A DNA stretch of 64,000 nucleotides from Lyophyllum atratum. Lineage: Eukaryota; Basidiomycota; Agaricomycetes; Agaricales; Lyophyllaceae. The DNA lies in NCBI GenBank assembly GCA_014905825.1, contig JACGCN010000008.1:1674001-1738000 (forward strand), given 5' to 3'. Under the pieces are notes generated by a model. It ran no database searches. It was given only the letters and a program-made list of their open reading frames with translations, and was not told where the DNA came from. Of the stretch, positions 1-10,459 are shown one piece after another. The first letter of the stretch is position 1; each line of letters starts with the position of its first letter. The position numbers and the translations under genes were made by a program.

Positions 1-1810
1 CCGACTTTACTCGGTCGATCCTCTTCGTCATCATCTTCATCATCTTCATCGTCATGAACTGCTCCCTCTGCCGCCTTTGTATCCTCTTCCATTCCCAACA
101 TGACCCCGCCCGAAAGAGCCTTGTCAATAGAGGCTGATGCAGCCAAGTCTACGCGCAGATCTGATTTCTCGGAGTCCCCAGCAGCAGATGCATTGGAGAC
201 AGTTCCTACAACCTCTCCCTGCGCGGAATTTCCCGTCGCACCCTCCCCCACATCCATGACACCACCAGGAAGAGCCTTGTTGACAGAGGTCGACACAACC
301 AAATCCATGTGCAGATCGGATTCGTCAGAGTCTACAGCGGCAGACAGCTGACCATACTCGTCCAAGACCATTCCTGCAACCTCTCCCTGCAAAGGATTGC
401 TAGCTGCACCCTCGTCGGCATCAACATCCATCGCTGTGATCTCCGTGCCATCCTCCCTGCTACACGGTTGGATATGCTTCACAGGACCGTTTCCTACTTC
501 AGCCCCCTCGTCGGCCGTGCCTAGATCAACTCCCTCAACTTCTCCAGCAGCTGCAGGTACAGCGGTATGTTCCGCAGGTACGGTGGTCTGTTCTCCCGGC
601 TTATCCTCATCTGAGTCAGTCAAACTCGATAGGCTGCCCGCTCGACCCCTCTTAAGATTTGGCTTCTCACCCTGGAAAGCATTACGCTCGCCACCACCGT
701 TCGGCGTCTTCTCTATCAGAATTTTCTTCAACTCCTCCTTAGCCTGGTTCCATTCAGTGCGGGCCTTCTCCAGAACATTTTTTGCCCTGGTCTGCATAGC
801 TAAAGGTGGGTCAGAAATGTTCAACAAGGCTGATGTATTCCATACACTTATTGCCGCCCTTTGCCCCAGTTGCAGCTTTATTCATCACAGTGTCGTATCT
901 TGATTGTGCATTGGACACATTCGCCTCAAGAACGGCAATAGTTTTCTCCAGTTCTACAATTCCTGTAGTGCCTATCAGTGGTGCCTCTTAGTTCTGCAAT
1001 AATATTCACATACTCTTGCTGCCTTACATTTATGGTAAGCAGACTTGTAGCAGACGCTAGCCGTCGCTGAGATCAGTGAGATAGAGTTTGAGCTGATCCG
1101 TCAGCGCCGGAGCCAGTGCATATGATTTTCTGGTCAAGAGGTCATTGCCAAGCGAGAAGTTGATATAGGGTTTTAAGCGTTTCCATCAATCTGTCTGATC
1201 TGTGCCAAAAATAGGCCCTACTTCCCCGTCCGCTGTCGTTTGTGTTGAGAAATTCCTGAGTGTCGCACAGTCAATATGGGCTTTTGTTGAGGATGAACAG
1301 TGAATTGTAGTACCTACTCTAAATGAAGCCCACAACTCGGAGAAACTCCTCATCATCTGCAGCATCTTCAGATTCATATACTGCAGGCACGCGCTCTTCA
1401 AATTCGCTGAATTCCGTGGGTGGTGAGGATGGAGGGAGAGGGGAGGACGGTAGAAGAGGGGAGGATGGAGGAAGAGGGGAGGGTGCACGCAGAGCAGGCG
1501 TTTTTGAATGAATCGATTTAGCTTGTGGAGCAGCCGTCGGAACAGCAGAAGTACCAGTTCTTGCGTAAAATCAGGGAGGTATCGTTGGTAAAGGGTGCAT
1601 ATTGTCGCTATGCTCCCCTGATTCAGATGAGGTGTCTTCGGGAAAAATGGCAGGATGCAGCTTTCTACGATGCTTGTGCACAACAAGGGGACTTCCCTGT
1701 CCATCCTCCTTATTGAGACACGAAGAGCCCACAACTCTTGAAGGAACAGCATTTCCCTCGCTGTTTTGCATATTCATTCCCTTGCTATTTGGCGTATTCC
1801 GTTTTGCCAA
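1..1810 (-). pseudogene. broken multi-exon gene of unknown function, truncated by the window edge
   Basis: I do not recognise this protein. On the minus strand an ATG at 1810 opens a Ser/Pro-rich frame that meets an in-frame TGA at 1571-1573 and then continues in the same frame, with Ser/Pro and Glu-rich sequence, to about 1321. Later pieces are a segment around 1060-1160, a coiled-coil-like segment around 846-960, an intron at 802-845 or close by, and an acidic exon from about 799 to the window start. The acidic exon holds two imperfect copies of a roughly 50-residue repeat built around SDLHMDL...NKALPGGVM, then an Asp/Glu run. Stops near 975 and 1090 need either small introns or frameshifts. 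The TGA at 1571 could also lie in an unrecognised intron, so 'broken' is likely but not proven. Confidence 0.45.
800..845 (-). other. intron of the 1-1810 gene
   Basis: Read on the minus strand this 46-nt stretch begins GTATGG and ends CACCTTTAG, with a CTGAC branch-like motif 11 nt before the AG. It joins the flanking frames in phase. Confidence 0.5.
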
Positions 1811-4223
1811 ACGACTGCTACAGTTTAGATAGATGAGGTCTATATCTTAGGATACCAGAAATGACCTACGCAGCTGCTGTCAATCGTGCCTTTTCACGAT
1901 ATTTTCCAGCATTCTTCCAGTAGTGCCGGCTTGACGCCTCTCTATGATGTTCCTTCCTCTCCTGATCCGTATACTTCCTTCGGCGACCCATGAGATGATG
2001 TGGGAGCAGGACCGTGCGTGTTCAGAAGTGACGAGCAGGATGACTCTGACAGAAGATAAAATATTTGATTCACAAGACATAATTCGCAACGTGTTTCTGA
2101 TAAGTTTGAGATAAGTTTGAGATAAGTTTATGATAAAAACGACCATACTCCACCATCGCTACCACAGGAGACACACCAGTTGCCTTAATCGGACGTTGGT
2201 TCAGAGATACGAAAGGTTCCTAAGCTACCGGGTGAGGCCGCAGCAGAAACCCGCTCCTAGACGCTGATAAAAACCGTTACACATGTTCTACAAGCATGTT
2301 GTTATCAAGCCATGCATCCCACTAAACTAAGCATATTGAAACAAGCACCTCATTTCCAAGAGATCCACATGTACACCACACTCTTAGGATATACATTCCA
2401 TTTACGCTCTTCGTCGTCGACGAATGGCGAACACGACCTCAAGCATGTGTAATGACAATGTTGTTCAGGTGCACATGTCACCATCTTCGTTGTCGACGAA
2501 CGGCGACGGCTGAGCCGTTCTCGCCAACTCATGGTCCTCGCATGCATCATTTCAAATAGAAATATATTGCTGTATTTCTACATAGGTATAAACTTGAACA
2601 GACGGCGCACCGCCGCTGTACCGAACCCATGGACCACACCTGACATACCTCCCATTACCCCAGCGAGCCCCTGAACAGCGAACCCCCGAAATTATGTCGA
2701 GCAATAGCGGCGTCATCGGTCGTGCCCCTCGGTCGGGTGGTGATGGCTCGAACACAATCGAAACGTGAGTGAGCGGGGGGTTGGACCTCGCACCCCGTTC
2801 CGACTTCACCTGCCTGTCCCTGCGTCCCTCATGGCAGGCAAGAGCCGCCCCGAATAGCGTGACGGTGATTGCAACACGAACTACGCAGGGGATAGGCCCC
2901 GCGTTGGCGTGTTCCGAGCCTAAGAAAACTTACTAAGACTTACCTCGAACGTTCCTGGGCACGCGAGCGGCGATCGTGCGGGAGATGGGCTGCATTGGCA
3001 CATTCCGACGTCGCATCAAGCCCCGTGTTTTCGTCGCTCCCGCCGTCGTCTTGCCTGCGAAAGCAGCTGCGGTGGAATCGCGAGTCCTGGGGCCCCAATC
3101 AAACGTCTCACACCCCTTTTGAAGGGCGGGAGGGCGCTGCGTCGTCCTGGAGGAGAAGGAACCTGAAAAGGTAAGTGCAATAGTTAGTAAATGTCGTTGA
3201 TCAGGGCGTAGGAGACGCACCTGCACGGCTTCCCCCACCAGGGGTCTGCCGTCCCTCCCCGTACGCCACCTCACATCCCTATTGGAGGGGAGGAGGGCGT
3301 CTGATCGTCCGCTTGAGCGTTAGAAGTCGAAAACATACCTGTAAATAGAAATGGGTCCCATAAGTACGGTCCTAAGACATAGAGGACAGAAGAAACGACT
3401 TATAAACTTACCTAGGACCAGCTGGGCGCGCTGGCGGCGAGGGAATGGTCGAGCGTTGGTGGCAGGAGGCAAGACGAAGGAATGGACTTAGACGCTGCAG
3501 CATATGACGCATGTCATGTGGCGTGGGAATTGCATCGGCACCGCCCGACGACGCGCGTCACTCACTTCAACACCGTGTCAACACCGTGTTCGCTGCTCGC
3601 CTCTCCACGCTGGATCGCCCTCCCGGCCACAAGCCTTCGAAAAGTAAGTGTTTTGATTGTTTTTTAATCTATAGATCATGGTTCAAACGGACTAACTCAA
3701 TGTATCTACCGTTTGCAGGCATATATACGTTCGACACATCATCACGGCCCGGGACGTACACGCGAGGCCCTCCTCCCCTCTTAGAGGGATGTGAGCCGGC
3801 TTGGGGCGATGGGATAACCAGGGCAGACCCCAGTTGGGGGAGAGCCGGCCCGATGCGTCGTCTGCATGACCCTTGGCGTGTCCAGAGCCAATATTGACCG
3901 TCCCGCCCCACAGCCGCCATCCACCTAGCACATTCGACCCCCACGAGCCCCGTGCGTACCTGTGGGCTGCCCAGGGTATTTCCCCTTCCTCCTGCACCCA
4001 CCACTGCTCGCACCCACAGCCCCTGAACCCGTCACCACCCGTCAGGGCCGCCCTCTGTCCTCGCATCTGCTGCGTCGAGGCCACACGCTCGTCGCCAGCC
4101 GCCACCCTACTGTAATCTGCCCACCGGTGCCGTTGTGCGCCCGTCCTGTACCGTCTATACCAGAATACATTTATGTTTCACCGATCTTTGCAAACTGTTT
4201 GACATTAAGTGCACAGCTATGTT
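1811..4223. other. region without an assignable gene, repeat-rich
   Basis: No long coding frame stands out. There is a short tandem GATAAGTTTGA run at about 2098-2130. Three copies of a hairpin-forming unit (CTCACAtCCCT...AGGGGAGGAGGGC) lie at about 3106 (+), 3270 (+) and 3790 (-). Intron-like GTAAGT...AG stretches occur on both strands, for example 3171-3205 (+). A minus frame at 2933-3274 is Arg/Thr-rich, but I cannot support it as a gene. Confidence 0.4.
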
Positions 4224-4565
4224 CTACTCCTCATCCTCTTCGATATCACCCTCGCCCTCGCCCTCACCCTCACCCTCGCCCTGGCCCTCACTCTCCCTCT
4301 CGCTCTCGCCCTCATCAACTTCGGCCTCCGCACCTTCGACCGTATATAGCGCACGGCACAGATGGCAGAAGACGAGCTGCAGCTCGGCTTCGTCGTTATG
4401 GTAATAAGTGTATGCCCAGCCGTGCTCCTTGGGCCAGTTCTCGAAGTAACCGCGACAGTCGATGTCCTCGATGCCCTTGACGTGGATCGAGTACATGATT
4501 TCCTCGCAGATGGCGCATCCATCGGCGCAATCGGGGAAGGTTTCTTGTCGGTAAACCGTGGTCAT
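4224..4565 (-). CDS. small two-CxxC protein (family copy A)
   Basis: A 113-residue frame with two putative zinc-binding pairs, CAIC near residue 18 and CHLC near residue 67. It ends in a Glu/Gly-rich acidic tail encoded by a GAG/GGC microsatellite. The double-CxxC layout with about 45 residues between the pairs matches four other small genes in the window (7523, 27462, 28071 and 32703). The start is uncertain: CTAG immediately before AAATGACC looks like a splice acceptor, so a short upstream exon may exist as in the relatives. Function is unknown. A small zinc-binding adaptor is a guess from cysteine spacing only. It sits about 1.1 kb upstream of, and divergent from, a TET/JBP gene. Confidence 0.55.
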   Translation of the reverse strand: MTTVYRQETFPDCADGCAICEEIMYSIHVKGIEDIDCRGYFENWPKEHGWAYTYYHNDEAELQLVFCHLCRALYTVEGAEAEVDEGESERESEGQGEGEGEGEGEGDIEEDEE

Positions 4566-5686
4566 TTCTAGCCGGCGAAGGTGAGTACCTGTTACCTTTA
4601 AGCATTACTAGCAAGACTTACCAAGAATATAAGGGAATTCTTTCGGACAACGGTGTGTCTTTCCTGGGTGGCAAGCTCGACGACGGTGAGTCCGCCTTTT
4701 TTGGACCAACCGTTTTGGGGTTGATCTATTTTTGTGCAGATCATCCATTTTTCTTTCCATTAGCGAGATCCGCGGTGTTTCGTCAGGTGAGTCATGCCCA
4801 CATGCGCACTCCATGTGTTACATCTATTCTTGTATACTCATTCAGTCCGATGATAGGTCCGAACTCCACTCCTCCACATGGACGGTCTCAAGCGCTGAGT
4901 CACTGAGGGCAACCGGCCTATCTTATAAGCTCCCTTTTCAAATCAGGGGAAAGTCAGTCCCTTCTTTCCCGCCACCTCGCTGCTGCCACGGCTGATGGTA
5001 TGCCCCATCCCAGACCTTCAAGCGGTAGCTCAGAGGCTTCACGAGGCCAGTGGCCCCCAGGTGCGTTGACCCGCGTTCAAGGTGCGTTGACCCGTGTTCA
5101 CCCCAGTTTTGGTGCGCTGACCCGCGTTCACCCCAGTTTCCCAACCCGGCAAACATTTAACAGTGAGTAAACTTTACTCCAGAACGTTTGTCATTTCTCA
5201 TAACCAATGGACAGGGGAGCGACTCGCGATGCCGGCCGTCGGGAGACTGTTATCCCGCGCCCCGCCTTCAAGTCTTGTAAAGGGCCTCCTTCCTTCCACC
5301 ACCACCACCACAGAGCTCGCGCAGTGAGTACACCCCCCCCTACGTCTCTCAACGCCGTTCGCGGGGCCTTACCTGCAGGTCCTCGGCGGCATGGGGACTT
5401 GTTTGTGGAGGTGCCAGGTAGTGAACCCCTCGCCCATTCGTACCACGCGCGGGGCCTCACCACAGGCCCTCGGTGGGAAGAGGGTGCGCCGTGCACTGTG
5501 CGCTGGGCCCCACCCATGGGCCCTCGGCAGCAACGGGTTCACCACGTCCTCCAAAAACGTTCGTGGGGCCTCACTCATAGGCCCTCGGCGTCCAGGAGAG
5601 TCTTACTTTCGCTCTGCGAGGCCCATTCCTCACCTCCCTCACCTTCAATCGGTCGTGCGGCTTACGATTTCTTGCTAGATTAGGTC
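4566..5686. other. TET/JBP upstream region with no assignable gene
   Basis: It holds three near-copies of a GCGTTGACCCGCGTTCA unit at about 5060-5135, and the hairpin repeats listed separately. Open frames here are Pro/Arg-rich products of GC-rich repeats. Confidence 0.4.
5361..5590 (+). repeat. four hairpin repeats upstream of the first TET/JBP gene
   Basis: Units of the form GGGGCCT-(6 or 7 nt)-AGGCCCTCGG occur at about 5362, 5450, 5505 and 5564. Each arm pair can form a 6-bp GC-rich stem. They lie 100-330 nt before the ATG at 5687. Similar units occur at the same distance upstream of the second TET/JBP gene. Confidence 0.65.
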
Positions 5687-7292
5687 ATGTTCAGGACATT
5701 GCTGGGACACCTCAGCCAAGTAAGTAATCCGCTGTCATCACTATGCGGCCTCTGACCCCTCTCACCTTAGACCCGCTCTGGTATATCCTTCAGCCCTTGG
5801 AGCTTCGTTCCCTATGTCCCCGCCGCCGTCTCCCCTGCCTCGCTGCACGATGCAGGACCAGGACATGTTCATGAGGTCGTCAATGACTTCGAAGACCTCG
5901 TACAGGCGCGCAGTGCCCTCGAGGACGCGTCGGACCAGGGCATGGAGGACGACATTCCAAAGCCCCTGGCGCCCATCACCCGTGCCCGGCTCCGCCAATC
6001 TGTCGAAGCCCGTCGACTTGCTACTCGCAAGAAGCAGCGCCGCAGCTCAAAGCGCATCAAGGCTGCCCAAGACGCCACACCCTACACACGCCCTACACGT
6101 ACGTCTCGCACAGCCAAGGAGAAGCTGTTTTCCCAACCGCTTGACGTCACGCTCGATGCCAAGAGCTTACCCAGGACGAAGGGTGGTGCATGGACTGGGA
6201 CGCGTGGGGCTCCTGCGCCTGAGTGCCGGTCGGTCCAGGAATTTGTGAGGATCGGGTTCCGCCACATCAAGTGGGAGGGCAGGTGAGTCATGTCTTCACT
6301 AAATGTAGGTGTTAGCTAACTGAACCGTCAGCATACCCTTCTCTTTGCTCGACAGCCAGCGTAGGGCCATTGTTGGAGGTATTGGACGCCCCAACGATGG
6401 TGACTGGGATGCCGTTATCGCGGGCGCTGCTGTGGCTATGGATGACGTTCGCCGTCAGGCGATTGGGGATGATGCTACCCAGCATCGCCGTGGAATTTTT
6501 TTCGCCATTGCCACCGGCGTCTCACACGGCACTGGGACACTGGTGCGTCGTACTTCACTTTGATACTTCATATTCTCACATCATCGTTTCAGCAACCCGT
6601 TAACATCAAGCATGATAAATCAGAGGAGCGGCGTAGGGTTCAACGTCTTCGAGGAGACGCCAACGTCAGGCGTATCGCCGGCTTCCAATCGAGTATGTGT
6701 CCACCCTTGAATATTTCGAGTGACGTGTATGTTAAGTATCTCTCCAGGTGCATTTGCCACGTTCGCGCCCAAGCTTTACCGGTTCTATGCAACGAAGCTG
6801 CAAGCCCTCTTCAACCACTGCCCCTGGCTCTGTCATACCTTTGCAAACAGCATTTTCCCAGCGTGTACCTTCAACTGTGGACCGCAGACCTGCACTTGGC
6901 GCCATGTCGACTACGCCAACCTTCCGTACGGCCTTTGCGCCATCACCGCCCTCGGGAACTTCGATCCACGGACCGGCGGCCAGTTGGTCTTATACAGCCT
7001 CAAGGTCGTCATTGACTTTCCACCCGGATCTACCGTTCTCATCCCCTCCGGCTCTGTTGAACACGGTAACTGTCCCATCGCTCCTCATGAAACCCGAATG
7101 TCCTTTACCCAGTATGCTGCCGGCGGCCTGTTCCGCTATGTCGCGTACAACTTCAAGACGATTCGCTCTTACTGTCAAGGTATGAAGGCCAAGACTCCGA
7201 AGGAGAAGGCCTCCGTTCGATTAGAAGTAGATCTGGCAGATGGGGTACGCTGGGAGCAGGGTATCAATATGTTCACGAAGGTTCCCGCCTGA
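5687..7292 (+). CDS. TET/JBP-family 2-oxoglutarate/Fe(II) dioxygenase, copy 1
   Basis: A predicted DNA 5-methylpyrimidine dioxygenase of the fungal TET/JBP family, which oxidises 5-methylcytosine using Fe(II), 2-oxoglutarate and O2. Five exons (5687-5719, 5771-6282, 6332-6542, 6593-6692, 6748-7292) join in frame to 466 residues. The N-terminal half is basic with a KKQRRSSKRIK patch. The C-terminal double-stranded beta-helix carries the HVD iron dyad at about residues 338-340, the distal iron His in VEHGN at about 391, and an Arg at about 402 before SFTQYAAGGLFR, the expected 2OG-binding position. FPPGSTVLIPS is typical of the family. No stop or frameshift is seen, so it looks functional. Exon structure matches copy 2 at 28605-30401. 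Neighbours are a CxxC gene and a KDZ-type gene. The family assignment is from memory of fungal members. Confidence 0.85.
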
Positions 7293-7522
7293 AAATCTAC
7301 TCCCCTGTTATAGATATTTTATCTTAGTCTATTCCACCCAACTTGCTGTTCTTTTGAAGCAATATTCCATCGGTTCCTCAGGCCCGGCAACATGTGGTGC
7401 GGCGTGTTCCTCATGTACAGAAGGTCCATTTTATCACGTCGTGATCCCGCCCGTCCCAAATTCGTCGATTTCCGTTGATTTCGTTAATTTTTTGTTGATT
7501 TCAAAATCAACGCTAATACATA

Positions 7523-8094
7523 TCAAACGCCTGGTGCTTCCCAATCTACTGGTATCGGGGCTCTCGAAGACGTGTCCTTCCCATCGGCTAGGTCGGAAAC
7601 ACCCCACCGCGTACCAACAGGCATGGGACCTGGATCCCCCACTCCTGCCCAATCTACTGGTTCTCCCCATCCGTTGGAACAAGTGCCCGACTCGTCAACT
7701 ATGGATTGGATGTATCCCCGAATGCAGGCCCGACAAATCATGTGGTGCCCGTCCGTTCCCCATTCCGTCCATTCCACCACATGCTCATCCTCCTTCATGG
7801 CAGCCAATAGCTCCCGTGCCGGAAACAGGCGCCATTCTTTCCGGAGCGTCGCAACGTCACAATATTTGCAATCAGAAGCCACATGTAGCTGAGCCCATCT
7901 AGCTCCAAGGATTTCCATTACCACGGCGGGGCGACCGTTGGGGTAAGTGTCGGCCGTATTATTGGCCTTTCCCTCTTCCGCTGGCTGAACTTATATATCA
8001 CCCTAGTGATCAATAATGAACTTGCAAGTAGATGTAAGTCGTACTAACTTTCTGTGGTCGGTTGTGGAGATTGCTGAGCTTCGATTTCAGCCAT
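7523..8094 (-). CDS. small two-CxxC protein (family copy B)
   Basis: Two exons (8049-8094 and 7523-7989) separated by a 59-nt intron ending TATATAAG, inserted in phase 1 after codon 15. The product is 170 residues. CKYC and CRAC pairs flank a segment LFPARELLAAMKEDEHVVEW, closely matched in copy C (27462) as LFPARKLSAGLKEGETSVEW. The equivalent intron in copy C has the same length and phase, which supports both gene models. The tail is rich in Gly, Asp and Pro. I do not recognise the family; the cysteine pairs suggest one zinc site. It converges on the TET/JBP copy 1 gene, with 230 nt between the stops. Confidence 0.8.
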
Positions 8095-8327
8095 GCTGTT
8101 TACTGGGGGGCTTGAATTACAGTGGAAAATTATTCATTCAAAAACTCGCCCTAATATAGTGGTCCTTCCGGCTATCTTGCGGATCTCTGAATCAAAAAGT
8201 CAGGGAAGGCGGAAGGGGTACCAGGAAAAGGCAGGCCAGATTTTTACGTGCTATATTTACTTGGACTACTAAGTGACTAGTCGCTGGCCGAGTCATATTG
8301 CTGTTGGCTACCTATGGCTACCTCTAC
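8095..8327. other. short intergenic spacer
   Basis: AT-rich spacer between the start of the CxxC gene and the stop of the next minus-strand gene. It presumably holds the CxxC promoter and the neighbour's 3' end. Confidence 0.35.
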
Positions 8328-9626
8328 CTATTCCAACAAGCCCGCTGGAATTTCATCCAAGGGTAGAGCCCCACTACGCACGCGCTCCAAGATACTGGTC
8401 AGGAGGGCTGCCTGTTCTGCCTTGGCCGCAAGTTCTGCACGCACTTGTTTTGCTTCCTCCTCACTTGCCATCTTTTCCCTCTCCATCCTTCCACAGCGTA
8501 TGTTGAGCTCGATAACCTTCTGTTTGTTCAATAGAAGGAGCGCCTCAACTACAGCACCAAAATTGTTGATCAGTTCAGATGTCTGTGGGTAAGCGTCCCG
8601 GCGCAAGTTAGGGGATGCGTAATGGTAGAATGAGTTGCTTGATGCGGCTTGGGAGTGTTGGCCAGCAACAAACAGCCAGCAGTTGGTCTCTGCAGAAAGA
8701 CGTTCGCACTAATAAATGATTGGAGCATTTAGCGTCGCCACAAGTAGTAAACTAAGTACACATACACGTTCAATAATATCCCGAATTTCGGTACGAAATC
8801 GACGGGATGCAGCACTCAGTACAGTGGCAGGAGGGCGAGGCTCGTGCTGACGGACAATGTCTATCTCTTTTGAGCCCTGCATGGCACCCTCAACCATGCC
8901 GTGGAATGGATTGGCTGCAGTTGGGCGAATACGGGTTCCAGGAGAGGGTGATGAATGCACGGGAGTACAGGGAACAGTCGAAGATATGACGGGTGAGGAA
9001 GGAGGGGGGGAAGAAGGCGGAAGGGTTCCAGGCAAGCGCATAGGGGAGGAAGAAGCGGTTCCTGATCTCATGTCTTGTTCAGCGACAGGGCTATAGTCCC
9101 TCCCTGAAGAGGAATGGGGAAAGAGGTTGAGGCGAGGGATCTGTGGCCCATGAAAAGGGTGAGGTCGACGCGGTGTACGGAGGTCGGGGTGAATGTTGAA
9201 CTCTGAGTCCTCTTGTTGCGGGTCAAGAATGGTGCCAGGTGGTTCAGAAGGGGGCACCGAGGCCGGTGGGGTTGGGCAGTTCTGGTCAATAACAGTTCCG
9301 GGTGGTACCGAAGGGGTCGTCAACGCTTGTGGAGTTGGGGAGTCCAAAGTGTCCTGCTTAAGGGATTTTTGTCAGGCAGGCGCGCGGTGACGGTGACATT
9401 TGGGTGGCATTGGACTTACTGTGGTAAGCCTCTTGCGCTTTGCACTGTGCACAGGGCATTCCTTCAGAAGCGGATGATCAGGGCACCGCTGGCACCGCAG
9501 TGGCCCTCTGACCTTCTTTGGATGTGGTACCGTCGATCGTTTCTGGGGAGAAGTTGTGACTTTGTTGGAAATGGCTTTCTTTGAGGGGGAATTTTTACGA
9601 GGGGACTTTCGGGGAGCGGGCGCCAT
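8328..9626 (-). CDS. coiled-coil protein with basic and Pro/Ser-rich N-terminus, unknown function
   Basis: Three exons (9420-9626, 8766-9356, 8328-8708) join in phase to 392 residues. Residues 1-69 are Lys/Arg/Pro-rich with a CQRC...C...H cluster. Residues 70-250 are Pro/Ser-rich and disordered. The C-terminal part starts with ERLSAETNCWLFVAGQHS, a conserved-looking block I associate with agaric hypothetical proteins. A Glu/Ala/Lys helix with coiled-coil character follows. A nuclear DNA-associated role is suggested by the basic start but is an inference. It is divergent from the KDZ-type gene at 9789 with only 162 nt between the start codons, so the two probably share a promoter. Confidence 0.75.
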
Positions 9627-9788
9627 GGTGCAATATTCCGCTGGTGCGATGCGAAAAAATAAGGGGCGGAGGAGAAATATGACGACGTACCACCGCCTTT
9701 TGTGACCGCCCGTAGGAATGGCAAAGATTCACCACATATCTTCTACAATCACCCGCAAAACTAGCAAAGACCTACCATATCTTAAACT
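9627..9788. promoter_or_regulatory. shared divergent promoter region
   Basis: 162 nt between the minus-strand ATG at 9626 and the plus-strand ATG at 9789. Nothing more specific can be read. Confidence 0.4.
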
Positions 9789-9934
9789 ATGTCTATCATC
9801 TTGCCTAAACCACCACCCAAGACCGCCCTGATTGTTCTACCAGTTGTTGGAAATAACCAAGTCAACCTCCCTCCAGTCCCAGGACGACGTTGGACAGATG
9901 GCTCACGCCAGGAATCACCTCAGAAACACCGCCG

Positions 9935-9942
9935 GGTAGGAG
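9935..9942 (+). repeat. 8-bp target site duplication of the hAT-like element, left copy
   Basis: GGTAGGAG directly before TAGTGTTTAAAAG. It is identical to 16580-16587. Confidence 0.9.
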
Positions 9943-10084
9943 TAGTGTTTAAAAGTCCAGTCACCGTGACTGAAAATGACTGGACTGTAACTGATCTGTG
10001 ACTGGTAATGACCGGACTTCCAGTCCTGTCATCCTGGAATGACTGGTGCACCAGTCCAGTTATTTTCATAATCTGGAATTCTGC

Positions 10085-10089
10085 GTAAC
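10085..10089 (+). repeat. 5-bp target site duplication of the retrotransposon, left copy
   Basis: GTAAC before the 5' LTR, identical to 16084-16088 after the 3' LTR. Confidence 0.9.
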
Positions 10090-10302
10090 TGTAATCCTGG
10101 ATTACGTACATTGTTGATACCTGTTGGGCGGCGTCCCCATTTATACCCGCCGCCTTTACCTCTCGCTTCTTCCTTCCCTTTTCCCCCCATCTTCCGTACG
10201 GCTACGCGTAGCTATCCTCGAACTTCAAACCAATAGACTTCGTTCCTGTTTTGGTGCGTCCGATTCAGTGTAGCTTGTCCCTTATAGCGGGCCAAGCTTC
10301 CA
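10090..10302 (+). repeat. 5' LTR of the chromovirus
   Basis: 213 bp, beginning TGTAATCC and ending CTTCCA (TG...CA). By eye it is identical to 15871-16083. No tRNA-complementary primer site is obvious in the T-rich sequence just after it. Confidence 0.93.
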
Positions 10303-10459
10303 CTTTTTTTTAAACAACGAACGTTACCTATCGCGACCGCCGCCCTTGATCGCTCGGCGCGATTTTTTTCTCCTTCTGTCGTTATCTCCGTTAACTGGTA
10401 CCTGACGCGTACTGAACGTTCTCGGCATCACAGATCCTCTGTTATAGATCTCTCGCACG

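Noticed and set aside
1186..1752. 188-residue minus-strand open frame
   Set aside because: Composition is Leu/His/Arg-rich. The +1 frame over the same stretch gives the more natural Ser/Pro and Glu-rich protein, so this is a shadow.
5207..5683. 158-residue plus-strand frame before TET/JBP copy 1
   Set aside because: It is a translation of the GC-rich hairpin repeats; no natural composition or domain.
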